From Streptomyces sp. NBC_00390 (GTDB lineage Bacteria; Actinomycetota; Actinomycetes; Streptomycetales; Streptomycetaceae): a DNA stretch of 64,000 nucleotides. The notes under the pieces were generated by a model. The model was given only the letters and a program-made list of their open reading frames with translations. It was not told the DNA's origin and searched no databases. Shown here piece after piece: positions 1 to 8,911 of this stretch (positions are counted from its first letter, which is position 1; the number at the start of each line of letters is the position of its first letter). The position numbers and the translations under genes are program-made. The DNA is taken from NCBI RefSeq assembly GCF_036057275.1, contig NZ_CP107945.1, forward strand, positions 4,650,001 to 4,714,000, given 5' to 3'.

Positions 1-412
1 GCAGTACCGCCGCGACGCGATCCAGGACAAGTCCAGGTACCCGCTGTACGGCGACTTCTCGTCGAACATCATGCCGTGTGCGTTCTGGAAGAACGGCAGT
101 GAGCCCGCCACCACGGTGGACAACAAGGTGAAGGCGCTCATCCTGCAGAACGAGTGGGATCCCCAGACGCCGCTGACCACCGGCCTCGGTCTGCACAGCG
201 CTCTGAAGGGCTCGCGGATGGTCACGGTGGCCGGGGGCGAGGGGCACGGCATCTACGGCTCCAAGTCCTGCGCCGACAAGACGGCGACCGCGTACCTGAC
301 CACGGGCAAGCTCCCGGCGAAGGACGTGACCTGCCGTGCCACCAGCGCGGCCCGTCAGGAGGCCCGCAGGCTTCCGCTTCCCGCCCCTCCGGGGATCCCG
401 GGTATGCGCTGA
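1..412 (+). CDS. C-terminal part of a secreted TAP-like alpha/beta hydrolase (5' truncated)
   Basis: The reading frame is open from base 2, so the gene starts before the window; about 136 C-terminal residues are visible. The sequence NEWDPQTP followed about 38 residues later by GEGHGIYG fits the C-terminal catalytic Asp and His of the TAP-like tripeptidyl aminopeptidase family (SlpD/SlpE-type mycelial proteases), which are normally exported and cleave N-terminal peptides. A cysteine follows the His (SKSCADK), as is common in these extracellular enzymes. The signal peptide and nucleophile region lie outside the window. The family call is good; the substrate is unknown. Confidence 0.8.
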   Translation, partial: QYRRDAIQDKSRYPLYGDFSSNIMPCAFWKNGSEPATTVDNKVKALILQNEWDPQTPLTTGLGLHSALKGSRMVTVAGGEGHGIYGSKSCADKTATAYLTTGKLPAKDVTCRATSAARQEARRLPLPAPPGIPGMR

Positions 413-441
413 CGCTTCTGGCCCGGCTCAGGGCCGGGGAT

Positions 442-482
442 CGACGTGGGGCCTTCTCTGCCGAGGGAAGGCCGCCACGTCG
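442..482. terminator. Hairpin terminator between convergent genes
   Basis: Arm 442-456 pairs with 467-482 (CGACGTGG with CCACGTCG, then GGCCTTC with GAAGGCC, one bulged G, 10-nt loop). It sits between the hydrolase on + and the HAD gene on -, so it could stop transcription from both sides. There is no U-tract, as is usual in Streptomyces. Confidence 0.6.
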
Positions 483-558
483 GGGCCATGGCGCGTCCGA
501 GCACTCGACTGATGGAGTATCAGGTCCCGTCATGTCCCGGGCGGGCAGGGCCGGTGAG

Positions 559-1368
559 TCAGCCGATGCCGTAGAGGCGTTCGAGGACCTCGGCGACGCC
601 GTCCTCCTCGTTGGTCGCTGTGCGCAGCGGAGCGGACGCCAGCACGTGCGGGTGGGCGTTGCCCATCGCGTAGCCGGCTCCCGCCCAGCGCAGGATCGTC
701 AGGTCGTTGGGCATGTCACCGAAGGCGACGACGTCCTCGGGGCCGAAGCCGCGCTCCGCGCACAGCGCCGAGAGCGTGCCGGCCTTGGTGACGCCCGGCG
801 CACTGATCTCCAGCAGGCCGCGACCGCCGGAGTGCGTGAACTGCGCGGCGCCGCCCGCGGAGTTCTCCGCGATCGTCAGGAGCATGTCCGCGTCGAACTG
901 CGCCGAGCAGGCGAGCAGTTGCACGATGGGTGCGTCCACCAGCCACAGGTCGGCGAGTGACGACACCGCGAACTCGGCCTCGGGGACGCCGAACCGCAGC
1001 CCGTACGCGGGCTCGTACAGGACCCGGTGGCCCGTCTCCACGGCGAAGCCCAGCCCCGGGGCGGCAGCGGACAGTGCGGTGGCCACATCGCGGGCGACGG
1101 GCAGGGCGAGGGCGCGGGACGCGGTGACGGTGCGCGAGGCGAGGTCGTACACCAGCGCACCGTTGCTGCACACGGCAGTTCCGACGAGGCCGGTCGTGGC
1201 GATGGTGATCAGGTCGACGAACCGGGGCGGCCTGGCGGTCACGAAGACGACGTCCGCCCCGGCGTCGGTGGCGGTCCGCAGGGCACGCAGGCTCCGCTCC
1301 GAAAGGGTGCCGTCCCTGCGCAGGAGGGTGCCGTCCAGATCGGTGGCGATGAGCCGGGGCTGCGTCAT
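559..1368 (-). CDS. HAD-superfamily hydrolase, Cof-like (subfamily IIB)
   Basis: A 269-residue cytoplasmic phosphatase. Motif I is ATDLDGTLL near the N-terminus, with the nucleophile Asp and acid/base Asp; a C-terminal FGDMPNDLTIL carries the motif IV acidic residues; a central insertion of about 120 residues fits a C2 cap. Such enzymes dephosphorylate sugar phosphates, nucleotides or cofactors, and the substrate cannot be read from sequence. The ATG at 1368 (MTQPRL) is preferred to an in-frame TTG two codons upstream. It stands alone, convergent with the TAP-like gene and divergent from the next gene. Confidence 0.85.
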   Translation of the reverse strand: MTQPRLIATDLDGTLLRRDGTLSERSLRALRTATDAGADVVFVTARPPRFVDLITIATTGLVGTAVCSNGALVYDLASRTVTASRALALPVARDVATALSAAAPGLGFAVETGHRVLYEPAYGLRFGVPEAEFAVSSLADLWLVDAPIVQLLACSAQFDADMLLTIAENSAGGAAQFTHSGGRGLLEISAPGVTKAGTLSALCAERGFGPEDVVAFGDMPNDLTILRWAGAGYAMGNAHPHVLASAPLRTATNEEDGVAEVLERLYGIG

Positions 1369-1590
1369 CGGCAAAGGCTACCGAGGCGTTCCGGCCGGGG
1401 AAGCGTTCCGGCCGGTGCGCGTCCGCCTCGGCTCCGGCCATGAACGGGTGCCAGTCGTATGCCGCGTTCACCTGACTCACGGAAAGGGAGGCCATCACCG
1501 AACGCCGAGGTCGCTGCCGGGCCGGCGATGCGCTCCGGGTAATGTCCGCTTGTTCGAGCCCCGGGCGGGGCTGCGTAGGGGAGGGGCGCC

Positions 1591-2103
1591 ATGAGTGGTA
1601 CGGAATCGATCGACAGCACATGGTGGTTGAGCGCCGAGGAGGGCGGGGCTCTCGCGGGCCGCTGGTGGAAGTGGGCTCTCTCGGCCCCGGACAGCGTGAG
1701 CCCGGTCCGGGACGCCACGGGCGAGCACGCCGCCTGGAATCAGCCGGACGACCTCTGGTTCCTCGCAGGCACCTACGGCGGCCGCGTGGAGCGACGCTGC
1801 GCGATTCCCTCGGACCGGCCGGTCTTCTTCCCCGTCCTCAACATGCAGCACACCAGGGAGCACTCGAAGGTCCCCCTGTCCCTGGCGGTGGCGCAGGCGA
1901 CGGCATCGCTCAACGGCGTTCCGCTGACGCTCCAGGAGTTCTCGGCTCCCTTCCGGACCGGGTTCACCCGCCGATACGCCTGGGGAATCTGGGGCGGTAT
2001 CACGCCGCTCAGCCCGGGTGAGTACGTGCTGGAGATCAAAGGGGAGAGCATGGGCGGCTTCTGGGTCGACACGACGTATCACCTGGAGGCGAAAGGGCCC
2101 TGA
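1591..2103 (+). CDS. Conserved hypothetical protein, Trp-rich beta protein
   Basis: 170 residues with GGGGAGGGG as a strong ribosome site 4 bases before ATG. I do not recognise the family. It is rich in aromatic residues (STWWL, GRWWKWAL, YAWGIWGG), lacks a signal peptide or membrane segment, and has a beta-like C-terminal half ending in a conserved-looking stretch around GEYVLEIKGES. The layout suggests a soluble, possibly jelly-roll-like domain. No operon partner exists: a HAD gene is divergent upstream and decayed DNA lies downstream. Confidence 0.7.
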   Translation: MSGTESIDSTWWLSAEEGGALAGRWWKWALSAPDSVSPVRDATGEHAAWNQPDDLWFLAGTYGGRVERRCAIPSDRPVFFPVLNMQHTREHSKVPLSLAVAQATASLNGVPLTLQEFSAPFRTGFTRRYAWGIWGGITPLSPGEYVLEIKGESMGGFWVDTTYHLEAKGP

Positions 2104-2204
2104 CTCCGGTCGCATCCGGCGCACGCCCTCGCGTGGGGCGAATGTTCGCCGACCACGAGGTGGTGCCTGCGGGCCGGACGTCGTCGCATGAGGACCGCTT
2201 CTGC

Positions 2205-2353
2205 TGTTGTGGCCGGTCCGCACCGCCTGTTGCAGACCGGCCCCGGCCCCGAGGTGCTGTCCCGGCGCCGGCGGTTCAGCCCCGGCCGCCGCTGAGCTCG
2301 CGGGCCAGGTCCGTCAGTGCGCGCAGGGCAGGGTGGGGCATGGCGGCGCGCCA
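2205..2353. repeat. Left copy of a direct repeat flanking the RHS island
   Basis: Matches 9195-9337 in the same orientation. Counted by eye, 70 of 78 bases are identical over 2276-2353, with weaker, gapped similarity continuing toward 2205 (shared blocks such as TGCAG, GGTGC and CCCGG). The right copy is the 3' end and trailer of the intact lysR gene. Confidence 0.65.
2276..2353 (-). pseudogene. Remnant of a LysR-family regulator, last 25 codons only
   Basis: On the minus strand this reads WRAAMPHPALRALTDLAREL followed by SGGRG and a TGA. It matches the C-terminus of the intact regulator at 9260-10120 in 22 of 25 residues. Upstream of the Trp codon the similarity stops. It is either a displaced gene end left by integration or the last scrap of a deleted paralogue. 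Confidence 0.7.
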
Positions 2354-2409
2354 GTCGGTCGGCCACCCGAGTATCCATCCCTTCTCATCCCCCAGAAACC
2401 GCCACCCCC

Positions 2410-2723
2410 ACGGCTGAGTTCACCCAGCGCCTCACGTCCACCCGCCGCGGCGCCCGCCTGGCCTGGCACCTGGCGCCTTGCACCGACTCGACGCCTGGGG
2501 CATCCCGTACGGCAGCGACGTCTCCGGCGCAGCGGCGCAGATCGTCGCCGAGCTGGCCGCGAACGCCGCGACGCACGGCTGCGTCCCGGGCCGCGACTTC
2601 GAACTCCGCCTGCTGCTGACGGAAGCAACCCTCCGCATCGAGGTCTCCAACGCCCGGAATGAACGCGAGCCGGAGGCGGGGGAGCGACGGAGTCGGAGTA
2701 CTGCTTGGCAAACGCGGGGGTAA
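2410..2723 (+). pseudogene. Frameshifted HATPase_c (anti-sigma/SpoIIAB-like) ATP-binding protein
   Basis: Frame 1 gives TAEFTQRLTSTRRGARLAWHL (2410-2474). The match to the Streptomyces ATP-binding protein family then jumps to frame 3 from about 2477 (HRLDAWGIPYG, then AELAANAATHG, the N-box). A single-base change near 2475 explains the jump. The end is abnormal too: after IEVSNAR the family's usual G-box is missing and the frame ends in unrelated sequence. There is no good start codon. These proteins normally act as anti-sigma-like kinases; this copy should be inactive. Confidence 0.7.
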
Positions 2724-2759
2724 TCCTGGTCCATGCCGGCAGGTTATCCGGAGGCTCGC

Positions 2760-2778
2760 TGAGCGAGTTGCTCGCTCA
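2760..2778. repeat. Perfect inverted repeat, 8-bp arms
   Basis: TGAGCGAG-TTG-CTCGCTCA. It lies about 150 bp beyond the stop of the minus-strand immunity gene, so it could be a weak terminator for the RHS operon. No other role is apparent. Confidence 0.35.
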
Positions 2779-2924
2779 ACGGAAGCACGCAGCCGCATCC
2801 CCCAGCGGGCCCCCACCAGCAAATTCACGATCTATACCTGGAGTACTAGCCCGGGGTTTGTTGCGGTGTCCTGACCGGGCAGCTCAGATCCCGCTCCAGC
2901 CTTCCGGGCCACTTTTGCCTGGCC

Positions 2925-3203
2925 TTACTCTTTTTGTGGGGTCTTCAGCACATCGTACTTCCGTAGCTGCTCGGCGCCCGTGCCGACGAAGTGTGCTTTA
3001 CCTGAATGCATTTCGTCCAGAGTGTCAACCTTGTGGCCGTACCATTCGATTTCTGTCAGCTCGATTACTCTTCCGCTTGCTGGATGTGTGTCGAAAGTCG
3101 TGCCGACCCGTGCCGTCCCGGAGAGGCAGCGGATTACGCAAATTGCCTCAGAAGTGTACGTCGACTCGGTTGAGATGATGACGATCTCGGTTTCGTTATC
3201 CAC
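2925..3203 (-). CDS. Candidate immunity protein for the RHS toxin (small beta-barrel)
   Basis: 92 residues, GTG start, overlapping the RHS stop by 8 bp, so translation is likely coupled. The DNA is clearly less GC-rich than its surroundings. The position directly behind the toxin tip is the classical place for a cognate immunity gene. The core CVIRCLSGTARVGTTFD and WYGHKVDTLDEMHSGK looks like an EF-Tu domain-2-type barrel. It aligns with the N-terminal domain of the protein at 39691-40446 (CVVRCVGGLVRVGQRYE, YGRRVDQI). The immunity role rests on position; the shared barrel could also reflect another binding function. Confidence 0.65.
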   Translation of the reverse strand: MDNETEIVIISTESTYTSEAICVIRCLSGTARVGTTFDTHPASGRVIELTEIEWYGHKVDTLDEMHSGKAHFVGTGAEQLRKYDVLKTPQKE

Positions 3204-6200
3204 GCCGGTAAGCCTCTCGGGTGAACTGCACTATTTGCTCATGTGTAAGTTTAGGGACGTCTCCCTCGAGGAGTGGATCGATATCTGCTTGTCTAACTTT
3301 TCCTGGAACATAGATTCCCATCTCGGCTAGGATTTCGCGAGCCAGGCCCACGGGGATCTGGGCAGACGCCCGCGCGGTGAGCTCGGCGGGGCTCAATTCC
3401 ACAGGCACCTCGGCCTCACGGCGAATGTATCCAGGATGTATTTCGATGCCATCCAAGGCGCTGCGGGGAATCAGTTGGACGATCGCGTTGCCGAACTCTT
3501 CGGCGCGGGTGGCGAAGACGGTAGCTACGCCGGGGTCTGTCGATGTCGGCGTAATATTCCATTTCTGAACCCCGGGGCTTCCGTCGAATCCTGGTGTTGT
3601 CCCGCGGAAAAGATGGTCTTCCTTGGGGCAGGGGGAAAGCCCGAGTGGATCGGACCAGGTGTTCGGATTGTGAACGTACGTGTATGGATTGGGTGCAGGG
3701 GAAAGTCCGAGTGGGTCCGAAGTGATATAGCGTGATGTCTCGGGGTCGTAGTGGCGGAAGTAGTTGTAGTGCAGACCGGTCTCGGGATCGAAGTACTGGC
3801 CGGGGTAGCGGAGGGAGGTATAGGCGGTGCTGTCCGTCGACCATGCGGTGGTGCCCCAGAGCGTGGCGCGGGTGTGCCAGGCTATGTCGCCCTGCTCGTC
3901 AATGAGTTCGCTGGGGCTTCCGACAAGGTCCGTGATGATAGAGAAGAAGCGAGAGTCGATTTCTCGCTGGGGGGCGTCTGCTGAAGTAATGCGTTCGGTC
4001 TGACAGAGTGGTTGGAGGCCCCGGTAGTCCCAGGTGAGGGTGGTGGGATTCGGTTGCTCGGCGGCGGTGGTCACCTGTTCGCAGAGGGTGGTGCCGTCCC
4101 AGGTGAAGGTGACCTGCTCGAGAACGGTCTGGCCGTCTACCGCCAGGCGTTGCTTGGCGCTCCGGCGGCCGAGGGGATCGTAGTGGTAGCGCCACGTCAC
4201 CCCGTCCGGTGTGGTCACCGAGCGCATGCGGTCCTCGGCGTCCCACTCATAGCGCCAGGTGTCGGGCTTGCGCGAGAGGCGGGTCTTTTGGCGCAGGGTG
4301 ATGCGGCCGAGGGCGTCGTGCTCGTACCGGACGTGGCCCGCGCGCGTGATCGTCGTGCCTGTGTAGGTGCGGGTGCCGACCGCATCGTGGCCGGGGTGGT
4401 AGGCGGGCCAGGATGCCTCGGTCTGGTTGCCTGCCGCGTCGTACGCGTAGCGCTCGGTCCAGCCTGCCGCGTGGACGGCGGTGACGCGGCCAGCCGGATC
4501 GAGCTCGAAGGTGCGAGTTCCGGCGAGTTGTTCGGTCAGGCCGATGAGGTTGCCGTCGGCGCGGTAGGTGTAATTGCGGCGCTGGATGCTGCGGCTCGCG
4601 GACATGACGTGCTGGCTGGATAGGCGGCCGAGAGAGTCGTACTGGGAGGTCAGTGTGACGGTGTCACCGATGTGGCGTGCGCTCTCCTGGCCTGCTGCGT
4701 CGTACTCGAAGGTGATCGTGCGGCCCGAGGCGGTGAGTGCGGTGCGCTGGCCCGCGGCATCGTAGGTCCAGGTGCTGATCGCTCTGCTGGGGGTCGTCCG
4801 GCCGGTTCGGCGGCCGAGCTTGTCGTATTCGAAGGTGATTGTTCGGCCGTTGACCGTCTCGGACTTGAGGCGGCCGTGTCGGTCTCGCAGGTACTTGACG
4901 GTCGCGTCGGGCCCGACTGCTTCCGCCAGGTGGTCCGAGAAGTCGTACGCGAAGGTGGTGACGGCACCGGCCACGTTCTTGGAGATGATGCGGTCCAAGT
5001 CGTCGCGTTCGTAGCGGATCGTCTGGCCGAGTGCGTCGGTCCGAACGGTGAGCCGCCCGGCTGTGTCCCGTTGGTAGGTGAGCCTCCGGTTGTCGAAGTC
5101 GGTCTCGGATATGAGGTAGCCGGCTGCGTCGTATTCGTAGGTCCAGGTCAGGCCTTGGGGGTTGAGTACTTGGGTGAGGCGGAGTTCGTGGTCGTGGGTG
5201 AATTCGTAGCGCACTCCGTCGGGGCCGGTGCGGGCGGTCAAGAGGTCGAAGTGGGTGTACTCGAAGCGCGACACTGCGCCCATGGCGTCGGTGTGGGTGA
5301 GGCAGTTGCCCTCGCCGTCGTAGGTCCAGGACTGTTCGGTTCCGTCGGCCTCGATGCGACGCGCGAGCTTGCCTTCCGGAGCCCATTCCAGGCGGGTGGT
5401 CGCACCGAGTGGATCGGTGAGGGCGATCGGGCGGCCGAACGCGTCCCGCTCGATGCGGGCGACCGCACCCAGCGGATTGGTGATCTCGATAGGCAGGCCA
5501 GCCGAGTTGCTGCGGATACGGGAAGTGTTGCCTAGCGCGTCAGTTACAGCCGTCGCGCAGCCCGCCTCGTTGTATGTGTAGCGCGTGACAGCGCCGGACG
5601 GATCGGTCACGGCGATGCGGTTGCCGCGCTCGTCGTATTCCTGGCGGACCGTCGTCCGGTCCGGGTTCGTGACGCGGACCGGGAGTCCGAACTGGTTGTA
5701 CTCCGCGGACAGTTCTCGCCCGTCCGGCCGGACGACCGTGATGAGCTGGCCCAATTTGTCGTATCGGAAGCTGATCGTCCGGCTGAGTGGGTCGGTCCGG
5801 GACAGCAGGCGGTTGTAGCGGTCGCGTTCGTAGTGGGTGACCGCGCCGAGCGGGTCGACCTCCCTCACGACTTGGTGGGCGTCGTTGATGACGTACTGGT
5901 GGACGGCACCGCTGGAGGTGGTCGTGGTGGTGATGCGGTGGCCGGTCTCGGGGTCGATGCCCGCGTAGTCGAGGCGGAGGGCTATGTGGCCGTCGATGCC
6001 GCCTTCTGCGATGCATCGGTCGCGGTCGTCGTAGGCGTACTCGTACAGACTGTTGTTGGTGTCGGTCCACGACGTGACACGGGCGCGCTCGTCGTAGGTG
6101 AACTGCAGAGGCAGGCCGGAAGAGTTGGTGACCGAGGTGAGGTTGCCGTCGGTGTAGCCGTAGCGCAGGATCTCCTGGTCCGAGCCGTCCGGCGCCGCGC

Positions 6201-7935
6201 CCGCGAGATGCAGCGCGGTGATCCGGCCCTCGCTCGTGGTGAGTTTGAGGTGGTAGCCACCGCTGTGCACGATCGACGTCGGGGCGTCGGACTGGTCGTA
6301 CTCGAAGGTGATCCAGTTGCCGTTACGGTCGTCGATCTGGGCGAGCAGCGCCTCGTCGTCGTGGCGTGTCGCGAAGTGCCAAACGTGGCCGGTGTCCGGG
6401 TCGGTGACCGTGTAGTCGCCGTCGGTGTCGCGGTCGAGGGGCCGGCGTGGGCCGTGGCTCGGCAGGACCGGAACACCGGGTGCGGGGTGGGGGTAGGACA
6501 GCAGCAGGCCGTCCTCGCCCACCAAGATGACACCTTCGGAGTCGATCTCCAGGCGCTGATCGGCCGTGGACGACCAGGACGGGCCGAACCAGCGGCCTGA
6601 TCGGTAGTTCGAGGCCACACGGCGGCGGAAGACGAGGGGGAGCGTGCCGGGCAGGGCGATGTCCGTCTGCGGCAGGTACATCACGCCGGTGGCCAGGTCG
6701 ATCGGGTCCGTGTTCCCGCTCTCGACGGCTTCCTTGGGGCGTGAGTGAGCGGTGGGGTCCTGGACCGCCTTGCGGGAGGCCTTCAGATCAGTCGCGTTCT
6801 CGGCCAGGCGGGTGATGCCCTTGGCGGCGCCGACTCCCTTGATCGGGGTGACGACCTCGAAGACCGCCCGGCCGAATCCCTCGCCAGGATCGCTCTTGAA
6901 GGCTTCCCACGCGTTCTTCAGCGCCCGGTCGGGGTTGGCGGCCGTGGACACCAGGCCGGCCAGGGTCATGTTCAGGTTCTTGTAGTACTCGGCCGGGTGG
7001 GAGATGTTGTACGGGTCGAGCGGGTAGATCGCGCGGAGGAAGTTGATCGTTCCGGCGCCGGCCTTGGCGAAACCGGCACCGATGTGGGTGACTTCGACGC
7101 CGGTGCCCAGGACGTAGTCCGTGAGTTCGAGCTTGAGCTTCTCGCGGCCCCTCGGTTCTTTCGGGGCGTGGGCCAGCGCCGCGGTGACCGCCCCGTCCGC
7201 GGTGTCGGCGGCTTCGTTGCGCGCCTTGCGGGCGTCGTCGAGGATCTCCTGTGCGCGCTGCATCGTGGCGATGCCCGGGTCGGAGAGTTCGCCGGGGTGG
7301 GGCAGCGGGTTCTCGCCGGTGAGGGCAGCGTTGTAGGCGGTGACCTTCTTGTTGTAGGCGTCCCGGGCGTCGTCGGACTCGTTCTTGCCCTGCTTGTACA
7401 GAGCGATCGCCTCGCGGGCCTTGCTCTGGGCGCTGGCTATGGCGTTGGAGTAGCGCTCCAGGGCGCCGGCGGCGGCTTCGAAGGCGTCGGCGGCGTGCAG
7501 CCAGTCGGTGGGCAGGGTGGAGAACTTCTCCCGGAAGGTGTCGGCCGCCTCGCCCTTCCAGTGGTTGGAGTCGAGCTTCCGCATGCCGCCGCCGACCAGG
7601 TCGAACGCCTTCTGGAAGTCACGCAGGTTCTTCACCGAGTCGGCGATCTTCGTCGGGTTGCCGTGGATCAGCTCGTTCGGCTCATCGGTCTGGCCGAGCT
7701 GCTGCTCACCGACCTCGGCGCCCAGCGAGGAGGCCCACTTGTCGCCCGTGTCCTCGACAATTTCGGCCACCGCGGCTTGACCGTGGTCCCGCAGGTATGC
7801 GCCGGCCTTGTCGCTGGCGTAGTCGACGCCCTCGCCGACCAGCTCCTTGCCCTTGTCGATCCCCTCGCTGACCCCGTCGACGATCTTGTCGGTCGCCTTG
7901 CCGGCAAGGTCACCGAGGACCCCCCAATCCCCCAT
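3196..7935 (-). CDS. RHS-repeat polymorphic toxin with WXG-type N-terminus and ART-like C-terminal tip
   Basis: About 1579 residues from the ATG at 7935, chosen because it forms a TGATG overlap with the upstream stop and follows GGGGGAGAG. Order: a helical N-terminal region with a WKG motif at residue 126 (ESX/type VII substrate-like, about residues 90-230); an RHS N-terminal domain from about 410 (DLATGVMYLP, VFRRRVASNYRS); many YD repeats (about 570-1370) that build the RHS shell; the conserved core YDPETSRYITSDPLGL near 1395; then a variable 145-residue tip. The tip has FRG (Arg1444), TPTSTDP (Ser1465) and EAEVPVE (Glu1507/1509), an R-S-E arrangement suggesting an ADP-ribosyltransferase. 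The toxin call is firm, the tip activity is inference. GC content falls toward the tip. Confidence 0.9.
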   Translation of the reverse strand: MGDWGVLGDLAGKATDKIVDGVSEGIDKGKELVGEGVDYASDKAGAYLRDHGQAAVAEIVEDTGDKWASSLGAEVGEQQLGQTDEPNELIHGNPTKIADSVKNLRDFQKAFDLVGGGMRKLDSNHWKGEAADTFREKFSTLPTDWLHAADAFEAAAGALERYSNAIASAQSKAREAIALYKQGKNESDDARDAYNKKVTAYNAALTGENPLPHPGELSDPGIATMQRAQEILDDARKARNEAADTADGAVTAALAHAPKEPRGREKLKLELTDYVLGTGVEVTHIGAGFAKAGAGTINFLRAIYPLDPYNISHPAEYYKNLNMTLAGLVSTAANPDRALKNAWEAFKSDPGEGFGRAVFEVVTPIKGVGAAKGITRLAENATDLKASRKAVQDPTAHSRPKEAVESGNTDPIDLATGVMYLPQTDIALPGTLPLVFRRRVASNYRSGRWFGPSWSSTADQRLEIDSEGVILVGEDGLLLSYPHPAPGVPVLPSHGPRRPLDRDTDGDYTVTDPDTGHVWHFATRHDDEALLAQIDDRNGNWITFEYDQSDAPTSIVHSGGYHLKLTTSEGRITALHLAGAAPDGSDQEILRYGYTDGNLTSVTNSSGLPLQFTYDERARVTSWTDTNNSLYEYAYDDRDRCIAEGGIDGHIALRLDYAGIDPETGHRITTTTTSSGAVHQYVINDAHQVVREVDPLGAVTHYERDRYNRLLSRTDPLSRTISFRYDKLGQLITVVRPDGRELSAEYNQFGLPVRVTNPDRTTVRQEYDERGNRIAVTDPSGAVTRYTYNEAGCATAVTDALGNTSRIRSNSAGLPIEITNPLGAVARIERDAFGRPIALTDPLGATTRLEWAPEGKLARRIEADGTEQSWTYDGEGNCLTHTDAMGAVSRFEYTHFDLLTARTGPDGVRYEFTHDHELRLTQVLNPQGLTWTYEYDAAGYLISETDFDNRRLTYQRDTAGRLTVRTDALGQTIRYERDDLDRIISKNVAGAVTTFAYDFSDHLAEAVGPDATVKYLRDRHGRLKSETVNGRTITFEYDKLGRRTGRTTPSRAISTWTYDAAGQRTALTASGRTITFEYDAAGQESARHIGDTVTLTSQYDSLGRLSSQHVMSASRSIQRRNYTYRADGNLIGLTEQLAGTRTFELDPAGRVTAVHAAGWTERYAYDAAGNQTEASWPAYHPGHDAVGTRTYTGTTITRAGHVRYEHDALGRITLRQKTRLSRKPDTWRYEWDAEDRMRSVTTPDGVTWRYHYDPLGRRSAKQRLAVDGQTVLEQVTFTWDGTTLCEQVTTAAEQPNPTTLTWDYRGLQPLCQTERITSADAPQREIDSRFFSIITDLVGSPSELIDEQGDIAWHTRATLWGTTAWSTDSTAYTSLRYPGQYFDPETGLHYNYFRHYDPETSRYITSDPLGLSPAPNPYTYVHNPNTWSDPLGLSPCPKEDHLFRGTTPGFDGSPGVQKWNITPTSTDPGVATVFATRAEEFGNAIVQLIPRSALDGIEIHPGYIRREAEVPVELSPAELTARASAQIPVGLAREILAEMGIYVPGKVRQADIDPLLEGDVPKLTHEQIVQFTREAYRRG

Positions 7936-8582
7936 CAGCGACTCTCCCCCCACCGCGGCTCCTCGGCCTGCGCGACCGTCGCCTCGTCCGGATCGAACCT
8001 CTCGCGGAAGTCCGCATCCACGTGCTCACGCATCGTGGGATTGATTCCGGCCGGGCCGTCCACCGTGTCCAAGAACGCGTCCCCCACGTCGTACGCGGTG
8101 TTGTTCCAGGTCTGCTTCGACTCCTCGTGCGCCTGCACCATGTCGTCCCAGTCCCACTTCGCGTTGTCGTACGGGGACTGGGACTTGATGTCGTCCCAGC
8201 TCTTGTCCTTGACCTGGTCCTCGGTCAGGTGCGGGTTCCCGTTGAGCGAGTTGACACTGATCTTGATGGTGTCCTTGACGTACTGGTCGTGCTCGTTGAA
8301 CCCGCCCGCCGACAGACCTACAGCCAGCGCGAAGCCGTTGCCCCGCAGGGTCAGCTCGCGCACGCCCCACTCCCAGCGCTCGCAGAACGTCTCGAACTTC
8401 GCCGTCAGCAGCCCGTGGCCCAACTCCAGGCCCGACAGCGCGAGGTCGGCGAAACCCCGCCCGGTGGTGGCCTCGCCGATCATGCCGAGCTCCTTCAGCT
8501 CGGCATGCGCCAGGTTGATGCCGTTCGCGATGTCCTTGAGCGCCGACTGCGGCGCCTGCAGATCAGGATCGTTCCCGCTCAC
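7935..8582 (-). CDS. RHS-associated helper protein (WXG/ESX-like), function unknown
   Basis: 215 residues with a GTG start behind GGGGGGAC. It is acidic, Asp/Trp-rich and predicted mostly helical (WDDIKSQSPYDN, WDWDDMVQ), with no signal peptide or membrane segment. It overlaps the preceding gene by GTGA and the RHS gene by TGATG, so the three are translated together. Proteins in this slot are usually secretion partners or chaperones of type VII-type substrates. No catalytic motif is visible; the role is inferred from linkage only. Confidence 0.7.
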   Translation of the reverse strand: MSGNDPDLQAPQSALKDIANGINLAHAELKELGMIGEATTGRGFADLALSGLELGHGLLTAKFETFCERWEWGVRELTLRGNGFALAVGLSAGGFNEHDQYVKDTIKISVNSLNGNPHLTEDQVKDKSWDDIKSQSPYDNAKWDWDDMVQAHEESKQTWNNTAYDVGDAFLDTVDGPAGINPTMREHVDADFRERFDPDEATVAQAEEPRWGESR

Positions 8583-8911
8583 ACTGTCCCCCCGAGATCC
8601 GCCGCCACCGCATCGGGCACGACGCCCGCGGCCGGCGGAAACAACATGCCCCCGTCGCTGCCCGTATCCAGCGCAACGCCCGCCGGACCCGGCAGCATCG
8701 GCACCAACACAGCAGCACGCCGGAATTCACTCAGCAACACCGCAAACTCACGCCGAGCAAGGGGCAGTCGCTCATCCGACCGAGATGCGTGTGTCGCTGC
8801 CGTAGTACCCGGACTCGTCTTCGCAGAAGGGTGATCCGATGGTGCATCGTTCAAGTAGGCGATTCTGGAACGCTGTTCGGGCCTCGATGTTTCATCCCCG
8901 TGATCGGCCAT
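8579..8911 (-). CDS. Small hypothetical protein heading the RHS operon (SseB-N-like?)
   Basis: 110 residues. The middle part (REFAVLLSEFRRAAVLVPM) resembles the start of SseB-like N-terminal domains seen in Streptomyces secretion loci, but the rest of that domain is absent or degraded, so it may be a truncated relative. The first 50 residues are charged and low in complexity. Its stop overlaps the GTG of the next gene. The family assignment is weak. Confidence 0.45.
   Translation of the reverse strand: MADHGDETSRPEQRSRIAYLNDAPSDHPSAKTSPGTTAATHASRSDERLPLARREFAVLLSEFRRAAVLVPMLPGPAGVALDTGSDGGMLFPPAAGVVPDAVAADLGGTV

Larger units (their letters stand above)
2104..2924. other. Gene-poor decay zone at the edge of the RHS island
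   Basis: Some 820 bp without an intact gene. It contains a remnant of a LysR 3' end (2276-2353), a frameshifted anti-sigma-type ATPase (2410-2723) and a small perfect inverted repeat (2760-2778). Apart from these I see no recognisable coding sequence; the other open frames are high-GC noise. Confidence 0.6.

Noticed and set aside
6745..8805. 686-codon open frame on + opposite the RHS and helper genes
   Set aside because: Antisense shadow of two real genes; Val/Gly/Arg-rich composition, no family signature, and it spans the helper/RHS junction.
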